Positions 37,409 through 45,943 of a stretch of DNA of 64,000 bases are shown in pieces. Position 1 is the stretch's first letter, and every line of letters begins with the position of its first letter. The notes beneath the pieces are model-generated. The model did not search any database and was not told the DNA's origin. It was given only the letters and a program-made list of their open reading frames with translations. Source of the DNA: Flavobacterium cupriresistens. GTDB taxonomy: Bacteria > Bacteroidota > Bacteroidia > Flavobacteriales > Flavobacteriaceae. The stretch is from contig NZ_CP087134.1 in the NCBI RefSeq assembly GCF_020911925.1, forward strand, positions 2,232,001-2,296,000, read 5' to 3'. A program made the translations under genes and the position numbers.

Positions 37409-38026
37409 TTATTTTCCAATTAAGATGTGATACTGTTTTGGGATTTCAACTCCGCTAAAATGATTGGTCAGTCCGTATAATATTAATGTCGTACTGCAGA
37501 TTCCAATCATTAAAATTAATATAGCCTGACTATTTGGTGTTATGCCAACAAGAGTCTGTTTCATTTTTTTGCTGTGAATGGCGGCTATATGTCCAAAGAA
37601 TGAAATAATGGCAAGGCTGTAATAGGGAATAAAAAATAAGTTTAAGGGGAAGGTGTTTAATCCGGCTGCGCCAAAATAAAAGTTGGTGTCAAGATTCAGA
37701 TAGAGGCGACCTATGAGAATAACGGGTACATGGATAAGAAGAAAAACAGCCAGATAGAGCCCCGTCCAAATCTGTAATTTGTCAAAGTTTGTTATCGTAG
37801 TTTTTCGACTTTTTCTAAAAAGCGTAAGACCTGAAACAATTTGAACTAAAACGGCGGTCAATAGAATAGTTTCAACGAAAATATTGCGATAAAAATGCCG
37901 CAAGAGGTTCATTATTTCAATGTGTTTTGCTGCGCCATTAATACTGCAAATGTGATTGAATAAATGCAGTCCGACAAACAGCGTGATGGTGATTCCGGAT
38001 AAACGATGTAGTTTTTTGATTGTCAT
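37409..38026 (-). CDS. Cytochrome b-like hypothetical membrane protein
   Basis: A 205-residue protein with about five transmembrane helices. Histidines are spaced in or at the ends of helices (LHLFNHICS near the start, LLIHVPVI, and FFGHIAAIH), a pattern seen in di-heme b-type cytochrome and ferric-reductase-like domains. This is an inference only; no family is certain. It follows the Crp-family regulator gene by 56 bp and is coupled to the SRPBCC gene downstream. Confidence 0.7.
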   Translation of the reverse strand: MTIKKLHRLSGITITLFVGLHLFNHICSINGAAKHIEIMNLLRHFYRNIFVETILLTAVLVQIVSGLTLFRKSRKTTITNFDKLQIWTGLYLAVFLLIHVPVILIGRLYLNLDTNFYFGAAGLNTFPLNLFFIPYYSLAIISFFGHIAAIHSKKMKQTLVGITPNSQAILILMIGICSTTLILYGLTNHFSGVEIPKQYHILIGK

Positions 38027-38082
38027 TCGGTTTCTTTTCCTGTAAAATAAAGCCTAATAATCCTGATTACATTTGATTTAAA

Positions 38083-38676
38083 TCAAATTCGTTTTTTGGG
38101 ATTGCGAATTCTGCTTAGTGTTTCAAGGGTGATTCCCAAATAAGAGGCAATATGTGTGAGCGGAACTCTTTGTGTAATATAGGGACGGATTTTGAGTAAA
38201 CTTTCGTATTTCTGCTGGGCAGATTCAAATTGAATGGAAACAATACGACTCCGCAATTGCAGCATTATTCGAGTGGTGATCATTCTCCCCAATCGGTCAA
38301 AATCGTGGTGTTTATTGCATAGTTTGTTAATATTTTGCATGGATATTTCCAAAAAAGTAGTGGGTTCAAGAAGTTCTATAAAATAAGAACTTGGTGTGCT
38401 CTGAAAAAAGCCATCAATAGAAGTAATAAATTCATTTTCGAAAGCAAACCAATCGGTAATGTCTTTGCCGTCTTTGAGGTAAAATGCCCTTGCAGCACCT
38501 TTCACAATAAAATAGGTTTTGCTTACATGTTCCCCTTCTCTTATCAATACGGTGGATTTTTCGAGTGTAAAAAGTTCAGCCGCCTGTTTAAAATCTGCCT
38601 TGGTGTTTTCTGTTAAAGGAGAATAAGTATCGCTAACCAATTTTATTGCCTGCTCCAGTCCCTGTGGGTTTTCCAT
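38083..38676 (-). CDS. Crp/Fnr-family transcriptional regulator
   Basis: A 197-residue regulator. The N-terminal cyclic-nucleotide-binding-like beta roll includes STVLIREGEHVSKTYFIVKGAARAFYLKDG, followed by a dimer helix and a C-terminal helix-turn-helix (LTHIASYLGITLETLSRIR). No Fnr-type cysteine cluster is present. It heads a minus-strand operon with a cytochrome-like membrane protein, an SRPBCC protein and a small membrane protein, which it probably controls. Regulators of this short type are frequent in Flavobacteria and are often self-regulated by an unknown ligand. Confidence 0.88.
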   Translation of the reverse strand: MENPQGLEQAIKLVSDTYSPLTENTKADFKQAAELFTLEKSTVLIREGEHVSKTYFIVKGAARAFYLKDGKDITDWFAFENEFITSIDGFFQSTPSSYFIELLEPTTFLEISMQNINKLCNKHHDFDRLGRMITTRIMLQLRSRIVSIQFESAQQKYESLLKIRPYITQRVPLTHIASYLGITLETLSRIRNPKKRI

Positions 38677-38821
38677 AAGTTAGAAATTGTAAAAACGCGC
38701 ACCATTTCATAAATATATCTGATGCAAAATGATTTGGATTTGTTTTTGCGTATTTTATTACAGCAGGGTCTTGCAGGCATTGAGACAGTTGCCATTGCTG
38801 ATCATTGAAAATACGGTTACT

Positions 38822-38829
38822 CAAATATA
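38822..38829 (-). promoter_or_regulatory. -7-like element upstream of the Crp-family operon
   Basis: TATATTTG on the minus strand matches TAnnTTTG, about 145 bp ahead of the regulator ATG, so the leader would be long. No matching -33 element is seen. The rest of the 395-bp spacer 38677-39071 is AT-rich with no gene. Confidence 0.35.
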
Positions 38830-39071
38830 CTACAAAAATGGAATAGAATTAAAAGCTTAATTGAAGATGCGGCTAAAAAAAAAGTAGCTTTTTTTTTATG
38901 GATTTGATATAAATAAGGCCCGTTTTGATGTAAAATTGTTAATTTCGGTAAAAACAAGTGTTAAAAACTAGGCTTTTTTGTTTAAAAAAGTTAAATTCGC
39001 TCTATAAGTAATAGAATTGTGTTTTTTACTAATGGAACACAAAATTGAGAATAAAAAAATCCCCCCAAATA

Positions 39072-40220
39072 ATGATTTTTAGGTTAACTGTTGTATTATT
39101 TTTTTTTAGTTTGAGTGCGTTTTCACAGGAGAAATATACGAAACATATTATTTCAGAAGGTGAGAATTTATCAGTAATAGCACAAAAATACGGAGTAAAA
39201 ACCAGAGAAATTATTGAAGCAAATCCGAATAGTCCTAAGATACTAAAATTAAAATCGGTTTTGTTGATTCCAAACAAAAAGCAGAAAGTAGTTGCCAGTA
39301 AAAAAGCGGTTGCCAGTAAAAAGGAAACACCAGTAGTTGCTGATACTCCCGGATTGCATGTTATTCTTGCTAAAGAAACACTTTGGGGTATTGCTAAGAA
39401 GTACAATGTTTCGGTAGAAGAGTTAAAGGGAGCCAACCCGTTTTTGGAAACAGAAGGTTTAAAAATAGGACAACAGATTGCGATTCCTTCCAAAGTAGTA
39501 GCAGAAGCAGAAAAACCGATTGAAACTATTGATGCTGCAAAACCGGAAGAGGTTGAGGTTGCCAGAGAAGTTTTGTCTAAAGAAACCAAATACGCAATTG
39601 CAAAAGAATTCGGGATTACTGTTGCAGAATTAGAGAAACAGAATCCAGCGATAAAGAAAAGATTGAAGGTCGGTTATGTGCTTAAAATAAAAACTTCCAA
39701 AGAAAAAGCAGAGGCATTACAAGCTTTAAAACCTACTCCTGAAATAAAAGATCCTACATCAACTCCTAGTGGGATTACCGAGAATCCAGTTGTCGTTGTC
39801 GATTCGTCAACAGTTATTAAGGTTAGTAATTATTCCGATTTAGTTAATCAACTAATTGAAAGTGCTACTCAGAATATCGGAATTCGGTATCGTTCAGGTG
39901 GAACTACCAGAGCAGGTTACGATTGTTCCGGTTTAATGATTTCAACTTTTAGTGGTTTTGACATTAAGTTACCCCGAAGTTCTATTGAGCAGTCTCGCAT
40001 CGGAATGAGAGTTAGCGCTGATGAGGCACAAAAGGGAGATTTGATTTTCTTTAAAACCAATGGCAGACGTCGTATTAATCACGTTGGTATGGTGGTAGAA
40101 GTAGCCGATGGTGAAATTAAGTTTGTACATTCCGCAACTCATGGCGGAGTTATGATTTCTTCTACTAAAGAGGCGTATTACGGAAGGAATTTTTCACAGG
40201 TAAATCGTGTTCTGAAATAA
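39072..40220 (+). CDS. LysM-NlpC/P60 peptidoglycan hydrolase
   Basis: A 382-residue exported protein. A signal peptide (MIFRLTVVLFFFSLSAFSQ) is followed by three LysM-like repeats (HIISEGENLSVIAQKYGVK, then HVILAKETLWGIAKKYNVS, and a degenerate third with ETKYAIAKEFGIT). The C-terminal NlpC/P60 domain carries the catalytic Cys in AGYDCSGLMIS and the His in INHVGMVVE. It should cut the stem peptides of peptidoglycan during growth or separation. The frame also opens at a TTG (39045), but the ATG at 39072 gives a clean signal peptide. It converges with the two-component genes across a 12-bp gap. Confidence 0.92.
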   Translation: MIFRLTVVLFFFSLSAFSQEKYTKHIISEGENLSVIAQKYGVKTREIIEANPNSPKILKLKSVLLIPNKKQKVVASKKAVASKKETPVVADTPGLHVILAKETLWGIAKKYNVSVEELKGANPFLETEGLKIGQQIAIPSKVVAEAEKPIETIDAAKPEEVEVAREVLSKETKYAIAKEFGITVAELEKQNPAIKKRLKVGYVLKIKTSKEKAEALQALKPTPEIKDPTSTPSGITENPVVVVDSSTVIKVSNYSDLVNQLIESATQNIGIRYRSGGTTRAGYDCSGLMISTFSGFDIKLPRSSIEQSRIGMRVSADEAQKGDLIFFKTNGRRRINHVGMVVEVADGEIKFVHSATHGGVMISSTKEAYYGRNFSQVNRVLK

Positions 40221-40232
40221 TTTCAACAAACA

Positions 40233-40628
40233 CTATGCCTTTAGAAAAAGTGATTTTTTAAATTCTTCAATAGGTAGTGGTTTGTTTAAAAACGCCGTTA
40301 CATAATTATTTTTATTTATTTGTTCGATTTCATCCGGGTCTAAAGTTGAGGAGAGCACATAAATTTGAACTTCTTTTTTAAATTCACTACTTAATTTATC
40401 GTAGGCATTCAGAAATTCAAAGCCATTCATTACAGGCATTTGAATGTCTAATAGAATAATCAGAGACTGTTGCAGGTTTTTGTGGTTAGAAAGCCATTGT
40501 AGCGCTTCCAGACCATTATTCGTAATGTTTACCTCCGTCACATCAAGAAACTTTTTTAGCAATTGTTTAATGACCAATTGATCGATCAGATTGTCTTCGA
40601 TTAATAAAAATACAGGTTTATGTTCCAT
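40233..40628 (-). CDS. Single-domain response regulator (receiver only)
   Basis: A 131-residue CheY-like receiver with the acidic pair Glu11-Asp12, the phospho-acceptor Asp61 (ILLDIQMPVMNG), the switch residues in YVLSSTLD and the conserved Lys in FLNKPLP. There is no output domain, so it must act through protein contacts or as a phosphate relay. Its start overlaps the end of the histidine kinase gene by 11 bp, so the two are a translationally coupled pair. Confidence 0.93.
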   Translation of the reverse strand: MEHKPVFLLIEDNLIDQLVIKQLLKKFLDVTEVNITNNGLEALQWLSNHKNLQQSLIILLDIQMPVMNGFEFLNAYDKLSSEFKKEVQIYVLSSTLDPDEIEQINKNNYVTAFLNKPLPIEEFKKSLFLKA

Positions 40629-42042
40629 TTGAGTTTGGTATTGTTACAATAAATTTACTTCCAATACTATTTTCTGAGGAGACGAAAATGGTACCTTTAA
40701 TATTTTCGACGGCTTCTTTTACTATATAAAGACCTAATCCGGAGCCTTTGTTTTTGTTAGTTCCAAAGTACATTTCAAAGATGTGTTCTTTGAATTCATC
40801 TTTAATTCCAATTCCGTTATCTGCTATTTCAATTTTATTAAAACCATCCGAAATATAAGTTTTAATAGAAATAAACATTTCTTGTTTACTACTGTCTGCA
40901 TATTTTATAGCGTTTGAAAGTAAATTTGAAATGATAATTTTTAAACGCAAGCCATCACTCTGAATCTCGTCAATTAAAAGTTCTTTTTTGATTTCGATGC
41001 GATTGGCATTTTCGATATGCATCAATTGCGCAATGGCTTCATTAAATATTTCCTGAAGGCTTACCGGTTCGATAATAATAAGTTTACGTTTGTTTTTAGA
41101 ATAGTCTATAATGTCGCTAATAAACTGATCTTGCCTAGTAAGACTTTGGTGCATTAAAGTCAGATAATCTCTAATCTGATGGATGTTGTCTTCTAATTGT
41201 GTAATCTCAATAAGTCCTTGCAAAGACGTGATGGGTGATCTCAAATCGTGCGATGCACTATAAACGAAACGATCCAGTTCGTGATTTACCAGCAGTAGAT
41301 TTTCGTTTTTAACTTCGATTTCTTTTTTAGAAGTAAGCAGTCTTCTTACCATTATCGAGTAGTAGCAACTTACACTGCAGATGATCACGAGGATGAAAAA
41401 AATATTTGTGATCGTTAAGAGGGTTTTTATTTTTCTGGTTCCTTCTCCGAGTGTGTTTGAGAAGTTGCGTTCGTTGATCGTGAGCTTGTCACTAATTTGG
41501 CTAATTTGAAGCAGGTACTTTTGCTGATCCTGAAGCGTAAGGATATTGCGTTTGACTTTTGCATTGATCTCTGTTCCAATGACGTATAATTCGTCAATTA
41601 ATTGATCCCCTTGTTCCCATTCGTGAATGGCTTTTGCTAAAAAAGGAATTTCTTTAAAATGGATAAACAACCAAACAAGATCATCAATGTCTTCTTTGTG
41701 ATTTCGACCTGTTAAGAAACCTTTGCGGGCAGCAATATTATCGCCTGCTTTCAAAAGTGTTTTACGGGCAATACCATCTCCTTGCGGGACTTTTAATTCT
41801 TCATTGTATAATTTCCATTGTTCAGCTTCGCGGGTATAGAGATAAGTAATAAGGTGTCGGGAGGCATCTTTTTGACCTTTTGAATAATGTGATTCCCCAT
41901 TTACATAGGCTCTGTTGGCAGATAGTATTTTGATAGTGAAAAAATTAATACAGATCAATAAAGCGCATGAAATGAATACAATCAATAGCAGTATAAATAC
42001 ATTTGGAAAACGTAAATTCTTTAAAACCTGGCCCTTCAACAT
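40618..42042 (-). CDS. Membrane sensor histidine kinase
   Basis: A 474-residue kinase. Two transmembrane helices (about residues 15-38 and 208-230) bracket a 170-residue helical sensor region resembling CHASE3-type domains. After a short coiled linker comes the HisKA domain with the phospho-acceptor His265 (SASHDLRSP), then the HATPase domain with the N box (LLSNAIKYA), DNGIGI and GSGLGLYIVKEA. It presumably phosphorylates the receiver encoded by the overlapping downstream gene. The signal is unknown. Confidence 0.93.
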   Translation of the reverse strand: MLKGQVLKNLRFPNVFILLLIVFISCALLICINFFTIKILSANRAYVNGESHYSKGQKDASRHLITYLYTREAEQWKLYNEELKVPQGDGIARKTLLKAGDNIAARKGFLTGRNHKEDIDDLVWLFIHFKEIPFLAKAIHEWEQGDQLIDELYVIGTEINAKVKRNILTLQDQQKYLLQISQISDKLTINERNFSNTLGEGTRKIKTLLTITNIFFILVIICSVSCYYSIMVRRLLTSKKEIEVKNENLLLVNHELDRFVYSASHDLRSPITSLQGLIEITQLEDNIHQIRDYLTLMHQSLTRQDQFISDIIDYSKNKRKLIIIEPVSLQEIFNEAIAQLMHIENANRIEIKKELLIDEIQSDGLRLKIIISNLLSNAIKYADSSKQEMFISIKTYISDGFNKIEIADNGIGIKDEFKEHIFEMYFGTNKNKGSGLGLYIVKEAVENIKGTIFVSSENSIGSKFIVTIPNSNGT

Positions 42043-42536
42043 AGTTTTTTAATTTGTAGGTTACTGATTCGGATTCCTTATTTTAATGAGTATCTGACAG
42101 CATTGTTTTTTATTGACACTTTTGGAACTTGATTGTTTATTTGGTGAAAAATAAACAATTGTTAATTAATTCTTAAGGTTAAGGGCTTTTATGTGACTCC
42201 TCTCAAAATTAATAAAAAAAAAGAAAAGTTTTACAAATGACAAAATATTTCTTTTTTGTTATATTTAGTTTAATTTATTTACATGTAACTGGTTGGTTTT
42301 TAGTTTATTGTTTGTTTTGGTGTAAGAATTTTTTGTATGGATTGAAATTTGAAGAATAAACCTAGGAATAAAGACTGATAAGAGAGGTTATCACTTAAAA
42401 TTCCTGTTTTGTAGCCTTTTTTGTTTAATCTTTTGGTTTGTTTTTCTGCTCTTTTGCAATACCATCGTGGTTCAGTTGGGGCCAAAAAAAACTGCAAATG
42501 GTGAATTTGCAGTTTTCTGGTTTTTTATAGAAGAAG
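42043..42536. other. Gene-free AT-rich spacer
   Basis: A 494-bp region between the histidine kinase and the hydrolase. A 65-codon minus frame lies inside, but it looks spurious. Apart from the terminator at its right end, nothing was recognised. Confidence 0.5.
42485..42518 (-). terminator. Terminator of the alpha/beta hydrolase gene
   Basis: On the minus strand AAAACTGCAAATT and AATTTGCAGTTTT-like arms (plus strand AAAACTGCAAAT, GGTG, AATTTGCAGTTTT) form a hairpin followed by a T run, 20 bp past the hydrolase stop codon. Confidence 0.85.
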
Positions 42537-43931
42537 TTATTTCGTTTGCACTTTAATCCATTGCAGGACTTCGTTCATTGCAATTGGAGAAAGTGTTTGT
42601 TCTATTTTTGAATATTCATCGGGAGAACCCGTTTGACATTCCTGAAACAGGTGATTTAAATTTGGGATCTCTTTTATAGTTACCTTTTTATTGCCTCCTT
42701 TTGCAAGTGCCTTTTGAATGATTTCTAAATTTTCTTTAGGAGCGACCTGTAAATCTTTCTCTCCGTTTAGGGCTAAAACAGGGCACTTCACTTTTTCTAA
42801 TACCGGTTCCGGATTGTATCTTAAAAAATAAGCCATCCATGGATTTGTTACTTGAGCAACTCGTAAATTGACATAATCTTCTAAGGTCATACTTCCGGGT
42901 TTGTCTGGATTATTTTGGGATACTTCGGTTAGATAAGTTGTTAGCTGCGTTTTTAATTCCTGTGGGTCCTTATATTTATTTACAATCTCAAAAGTTTTTT
43001 GATTTATGATTTTTGTTCTTTCAATGTCAGAATCAAAAGCTCCTCCTGCTTTTGCTATTAATTTTTGCTGTAGTAGAAGCAATTGATCGCCTTGTAATCC
43101 AGGCCCTGCCATCAAGACGATAAAAGCAATGTCTTTGGATTTACTGGCTAGGATAGGAGCGATTAACCCGCCTTCGCTATGTCCCACTAATCCTATTTTC
43201 TTTTTATTGATTTCTTTTCTGGAAAGCAAAAATTGAACTCCGGCTTCGACATCTGTAGAAAAATCTAATGAAGTTCCCGTTTTAAAATCTCCTTTTGAAG
43301 CCGCAGTTCCTCGGTCATCAAAACGTAAAACAGCAATGCCATTTTTAGTTAAGTAATCCGATAATACCAGAAAAGGTTTGTGCCCCAGTAGTTCTTCGTC
43401 TCTGTTTTGTGGTCCACTTCCGCTGATTAAAATTACAGCAGGAAATACGCCTTCTTTTTTCGGTAATGTCAAAGTTCCGGCTAAATTTATTCCGGCTGAC
43501 TTGTTTTCAAAAACAACATCTTCGCTATAATATGGAAATGGTTTTACGGGTTCCTGAGGACGCACGAGCTTTTCTTTTTCAATTTTTTCTTTGGATAAAT
43601 TCAATGGAAAAGATTGTCCACCTTGTTTAAAAATTCCTGTAATAGTATTGTCTTTGCCTAAAACACCTTCATACTCAATTCGGAAATTAGCTAAGGCAAT
43701 TTTCAAAGTCGAATTTTCATAGCTGGTTGAGGTGGTAGGGATTCCGATCGCTTTTTGATCCGGACTGTCCATAGTGGAGCTAAATCCGTTCTCATTTTTG
43801 TTTACATTAAAAATAACGGTCAATTGTGTCCCCTGCACTTTTAAAATTCCGTTCCACTGCCCAGTGATATCTTGTGCAAAAACGGTTGTTATGCTACTAA
43901 AAGCAAGTAATAATAGAAGTAGTTTCTTCAT
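42537..43931 (-). CDS. Secreted alpha/beta hydrolase (DUF3887-like N-terminus plus dienelactone-type hydrolase fold)
   Basis: A 464-residue protein with a signal peptide (MKKLLLLLLAFSSITTVFAQ). The N-terminal 130 residues form a beta-rich domain (ITGQWNGILKVQGTQLTVIFN), and the C-terminal alpha/beta hydrolase carries the oxyanion part SGSGPQNRD, the nucleophile elbow GHSEGG, Asp in LALNGEKDLQV and the final His in NLNHLFQ. It is probably a periplasmic esterase or acyl-peptidase; the substrate is not known. The gene is monocistronic with its own terminator. Confidence 0.9.
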   Translation of the reverse strand: MKKLLLLLLAFSSITTVFAQDITGQWNGILKVQGTQLTVIFNVNKNENGFSSTMDSPDQKAIGIPTTSTSYENSTLKIALANFRIEYEGVLGKDNTITGIFKQGGQSFPLNLSKEKIEKEKLVRPQEPVKPFPYYSEDVVFENKSAGINLAGTLTLPKKEGVFPAVILISGSGPQNRDEELLGHKPFLVLSDYLTKNGIAVLRFDDRGTAASKGDFKTGTSLDFSTDVEAGVQFLLSRKEINKKKIGLVGHSEGGLIAPILASKSKDIAFIVLMAGPGLQGDQLLLLQQKLIAKAGGAFDSDIERTKIINQKTFEIVNKYKDPQELKTQLTTYLTEVSQNNPDKPGSMTLEDYVNLRVAQVTNPWMAYFLRYNPEPVLEKVKCPVLALNGEKDLQVAPKENLEIIQKALAKGGNKKVTIKEIPNLNHLFQECQTGSPDEYSKIEQTLSPIAMNEVLQWIKVQTK

Positions 43932-44026
43932 GGTTTAATAAGATGGTTTTATAGTTGGTTTTATAAGAACACGAATTTACAGTAAAGTAATATAGAAGCA
44001 GTATATTTTTTAATACAATTTAGAAG

Positions 44027-44260
44027 AGATCAAGTCCAAAAGTTGTGGAGTGATTTTTAGAAATTCTCTTTTGTTAGAAGTAGCGCATCTTATACTTTTT
44101 CATCGCTGTTTTTTAAGTCGCTATTTCCTAGTTTCTCATTTTGACGATCTCGCAAAGACGCCAAGTCGCCAAGTTTTAATAAAAAAACAGAAAAAAAACT
44201 TTGCGACTCTGCGACTCTGCGAGATTTTCACTTCCCCGCAACTTTTGAATTTGATCCCTT
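44027..44260. repeat. Possible MITE-like element A (palindromic, nested hairpin)
   Basis: The left end GATCAAGTCCAAAAGTTGTGG (44028-44048) and the right end (44232-44257, reading CCCCGCAACTTTTGAATTTGATCC) are imperfect inverted repeats of each other. Inside lies a second inverted repeat of CTCGCAAAGACGCCAAG type (about 44150-44223). A related element with the same ends is at 30026-30497. It fills most of the 356-bp spacer downstream of the Tam-like gene and codes for nothing evident. Confidence 0.55.
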
Positions 44261-44287
44261 TAAAAGTAGTAAAGCATCGCTATTTCC

Positions 44288-45046
44288 TTAAAAAGTCGCA
44301 TACATAAGCAATCGTTTGAACGCATAAATTGAAGGAACTGCCGGAAAATAGAGATTAATTCGTTTCTTGAATTCATTTGATAATTCCTGAAATTCCTGGT
44401 CTTTCAGACGTTCTTGATAAACTGTGAGTGCAGAGCCCGAAATAAAGTCAAAAAAGGAATCCTGCTGAGTTGAAATCAACGGATATACTTTTTGGTATAA
44501 AACCAAATTTTGCCCGCCATTATCAAAAAGGATTTTAGCATATTGATCCAAAGTCAAAACCGGAGAAGGACGTGTCCAATGATTTAAATAAGAAGCATAA
44601 GGTTCTTCCTGTACTAAATCTAATAAAATTTTGTTCAATACATTTTCCGTTTGCTGTGGCATTTGTATAACCAATTGTCCGCCTGACTTAATACGGGATA
44701 TTATTTTGGTGAAAAGCTCCTCATGATGATCGACCCATTGTAAGGCTGCATTCGAAAAGATCAAATCCCATTTGGTTTCCTGTTCCAGTTGTTCTGAAAT
44801 AGAAAATTGTCTGAATTGTATATTTTCCTGATGAGGTGCTTTTGCCAGCATTTCAGCAGAAGAGTCGATTCCAAGTACAACAGGATCCGTAAGTTGATTA
44901 GACAGTTTTTGGGTTAATTCACCGGTACCGCAACCTAAATCAATAACTTTTAGATTGGGTTTGTCAACGATATGACTGGTAAGGTCTCCAAACGGTTTAT
45001 AACGGTCTTCTTTAAATTCGTTGTATTTGTTTGGATCCCAGGTCAT
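44288..45046 (-). CDS. tam: Trans-aconitate 2-methyltransferase-like SAM methyltransferase
   Basis: A 252-residue class I methyltransferase. It has the SAM-binding motif VIDLGCGTGELT and the Tam signatures MTWDPNKYNEF at the N-terminus, SNAALQWVDHHEEL, and a C-terminal lid. In E. coli Tam methylates trans-aconitate, a spontaneous side product of aconitate that inhibits aconitase. The genome has two aconitases about 8 kb away, which makes the function sensible. Family assignment is by the overall pattern; a generic methyltransferase with another substrate remains possible. Confidence 0.82.
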   Translation of the reverse strand: MTWDPNKYNEFKEDRYKPFGDLTSHIVDKPNLKVIDLGCGTGELTQKLSNQLTDPVVLGIDSSAEMLAKAPHQENIQFRQFSISEQLEQETKWDLIFSNAALQWVDHHEELFTKIISRIKSGGQLVIQMPQQTENVLNKILLDLVQEEPYASYLNHWTRPSPVLTLDQYAKILFDNGGQNLVLYQKVYPLISTQQDSFFDFISGSALTVYQERLKDQEFQELSNEFKKRINLYFPAVPSIYAFKRLLMYATF

Positions 45047-45193
45047 GATGTTTTGTTTTGTAGTTTATAAAAATCAACTTAACTAAAATACAAATTAAAA
45101 TTCTGCTAAAAAGTCCAAATTCAGAATAATGCAAACAAGTACGAATTATTTTTTAGTTTTTTATTCTGGATGATAATTTCCTTTGTAAGATGA

Positions 45194-45592
45194 TCATCGT
45201 CTTCTGGCAGCGCTTCTGGTATGAGGCCTTACATAAGTACCGTCTTTTCTTGTATACCCTTTTACCGAAACACTTCCTCCAGATGAAGTTGTAGTTGAAG
45301 AGCGATTATAATTTTGTGTTGAAGAATCCGGTCTAGTGGAACTGCTTGATAAAGAACTATTATTGTATACAGGATTAATCACCCATCCTTTATAGTCTCC
45401 CCATTTTATTTGTCTTTGTTTTTTATCACTTCGATTGATATAGGCACCAGATCCTTTTGGAATTAATGCAACAGATTGAGTTCCTTCTTTTGAACTGTAA
45501 ATAGTAGTATCTTCATCGATATTGACATAATAATAATTTGTAGCACAAGAATTTAAGATAAACAATAGTGCAATCAGTAAAAATTTTTTCAT
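45194..45592 (-). CDS. Small lipoprotein with SH3-like region
   Basis: A 132-residue lipoprotein: MKKFLLIALLFILNSC is a type II signal peptide with lipid Cys16. The following 60 residues (TTIYSSKEGTQSVALIPKG, then IKWGDYKGWV) resemble a bacterial SH3 domain. A Ser/Thr-rich linker leads to a basic tail with GYTRKDGTYVRPHTRS, a short motif found at the ends of other bacterial and phage proteins. It should be anchored in the outer or inner membrane. Function is unknown. A -7-like element (CAAATTTA at 45619-45626 in plus orientation) lies 27 bp upstream. Confidence 0.78.
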   Translation of the reverse strand: MKKFLLIALLFILNSCATNYYYVNIDEDTTIYSSKEGTQSVALIPKGSGAYINRSDKKQRQIKWGDYKGWVINPVYNNSSLSSSSTRPDSSTQNYNRSSTTTSSGGSVSVKGYTRKDGTYVRPHTRSAARRR

Positions 45593-45943
45593 AAAAAAGT
45601 TTTTAAATTAAGTTAGTTCAAATTTAAAGAGCTGATTTAATCGGATCTTACGGAAAACCATAAACTCAGTTTTTATTCTGAATTTATTAAGCGAATCGTT
45701 TTTATCAGGAATAAGAATGATATCCCTTTGTGTTGGGTTTACTACAAAAGAGATACTGATAAGCTCAACCCGCAAAGAAACCGTTAAAAATATTCTTAGG
45801 TATGAAAGAAGTTTATAAGCTGTATTTGTTCTACACTAACCCACATGCTGTTTGGAATTTGGAATTTTAATATTTGGAATTTCACAACCAGATTATAAAA
45901 TTTCCAAAAAAGGTATATCTTTAACCAACCAAAAATTAGAATA
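45593..45943. repeat. Gene-free spacer with TTTGGAATTTGG repeat
   Basis: The spacer between the divergent lipoprotein and permease genes is 351 bp. At 45851-45883 it carries TTTGGAATTTGGAATTTTAA and another TTTGGAATTTC, the core of the 92-bp array at 6282-6611. Nothing else was recognised. Confidence 0.6.

Noticed and set aside
38633..38824. 63-codon minus-strand frame overlapping the start of the Crp-family gene
   Set aside because: It begins with TTG inside the -7-like element, overlaps the regulator in another frame and has no recognisable domain.
40233..42042. Phytochrome-like light sensor pair (kinase plus single receiver)
   Set aside because: The kinase has no GAF/PHY or chromophore Cys; the N-terminus is a helical periplasmic sensor.
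42300..42497. 65-codon minus-strand frame in the spacer after the histidine kinase
   Set aside because: Composition is low-complexity, there is no promoter or family match, and it runs into the hydrolase terminator.
44050..44307. 85-codon plus-strand frame
   Set aside because: It lies within the palindromic non-coding element and overlaps the end of the Tam-like gene; no family pattern.
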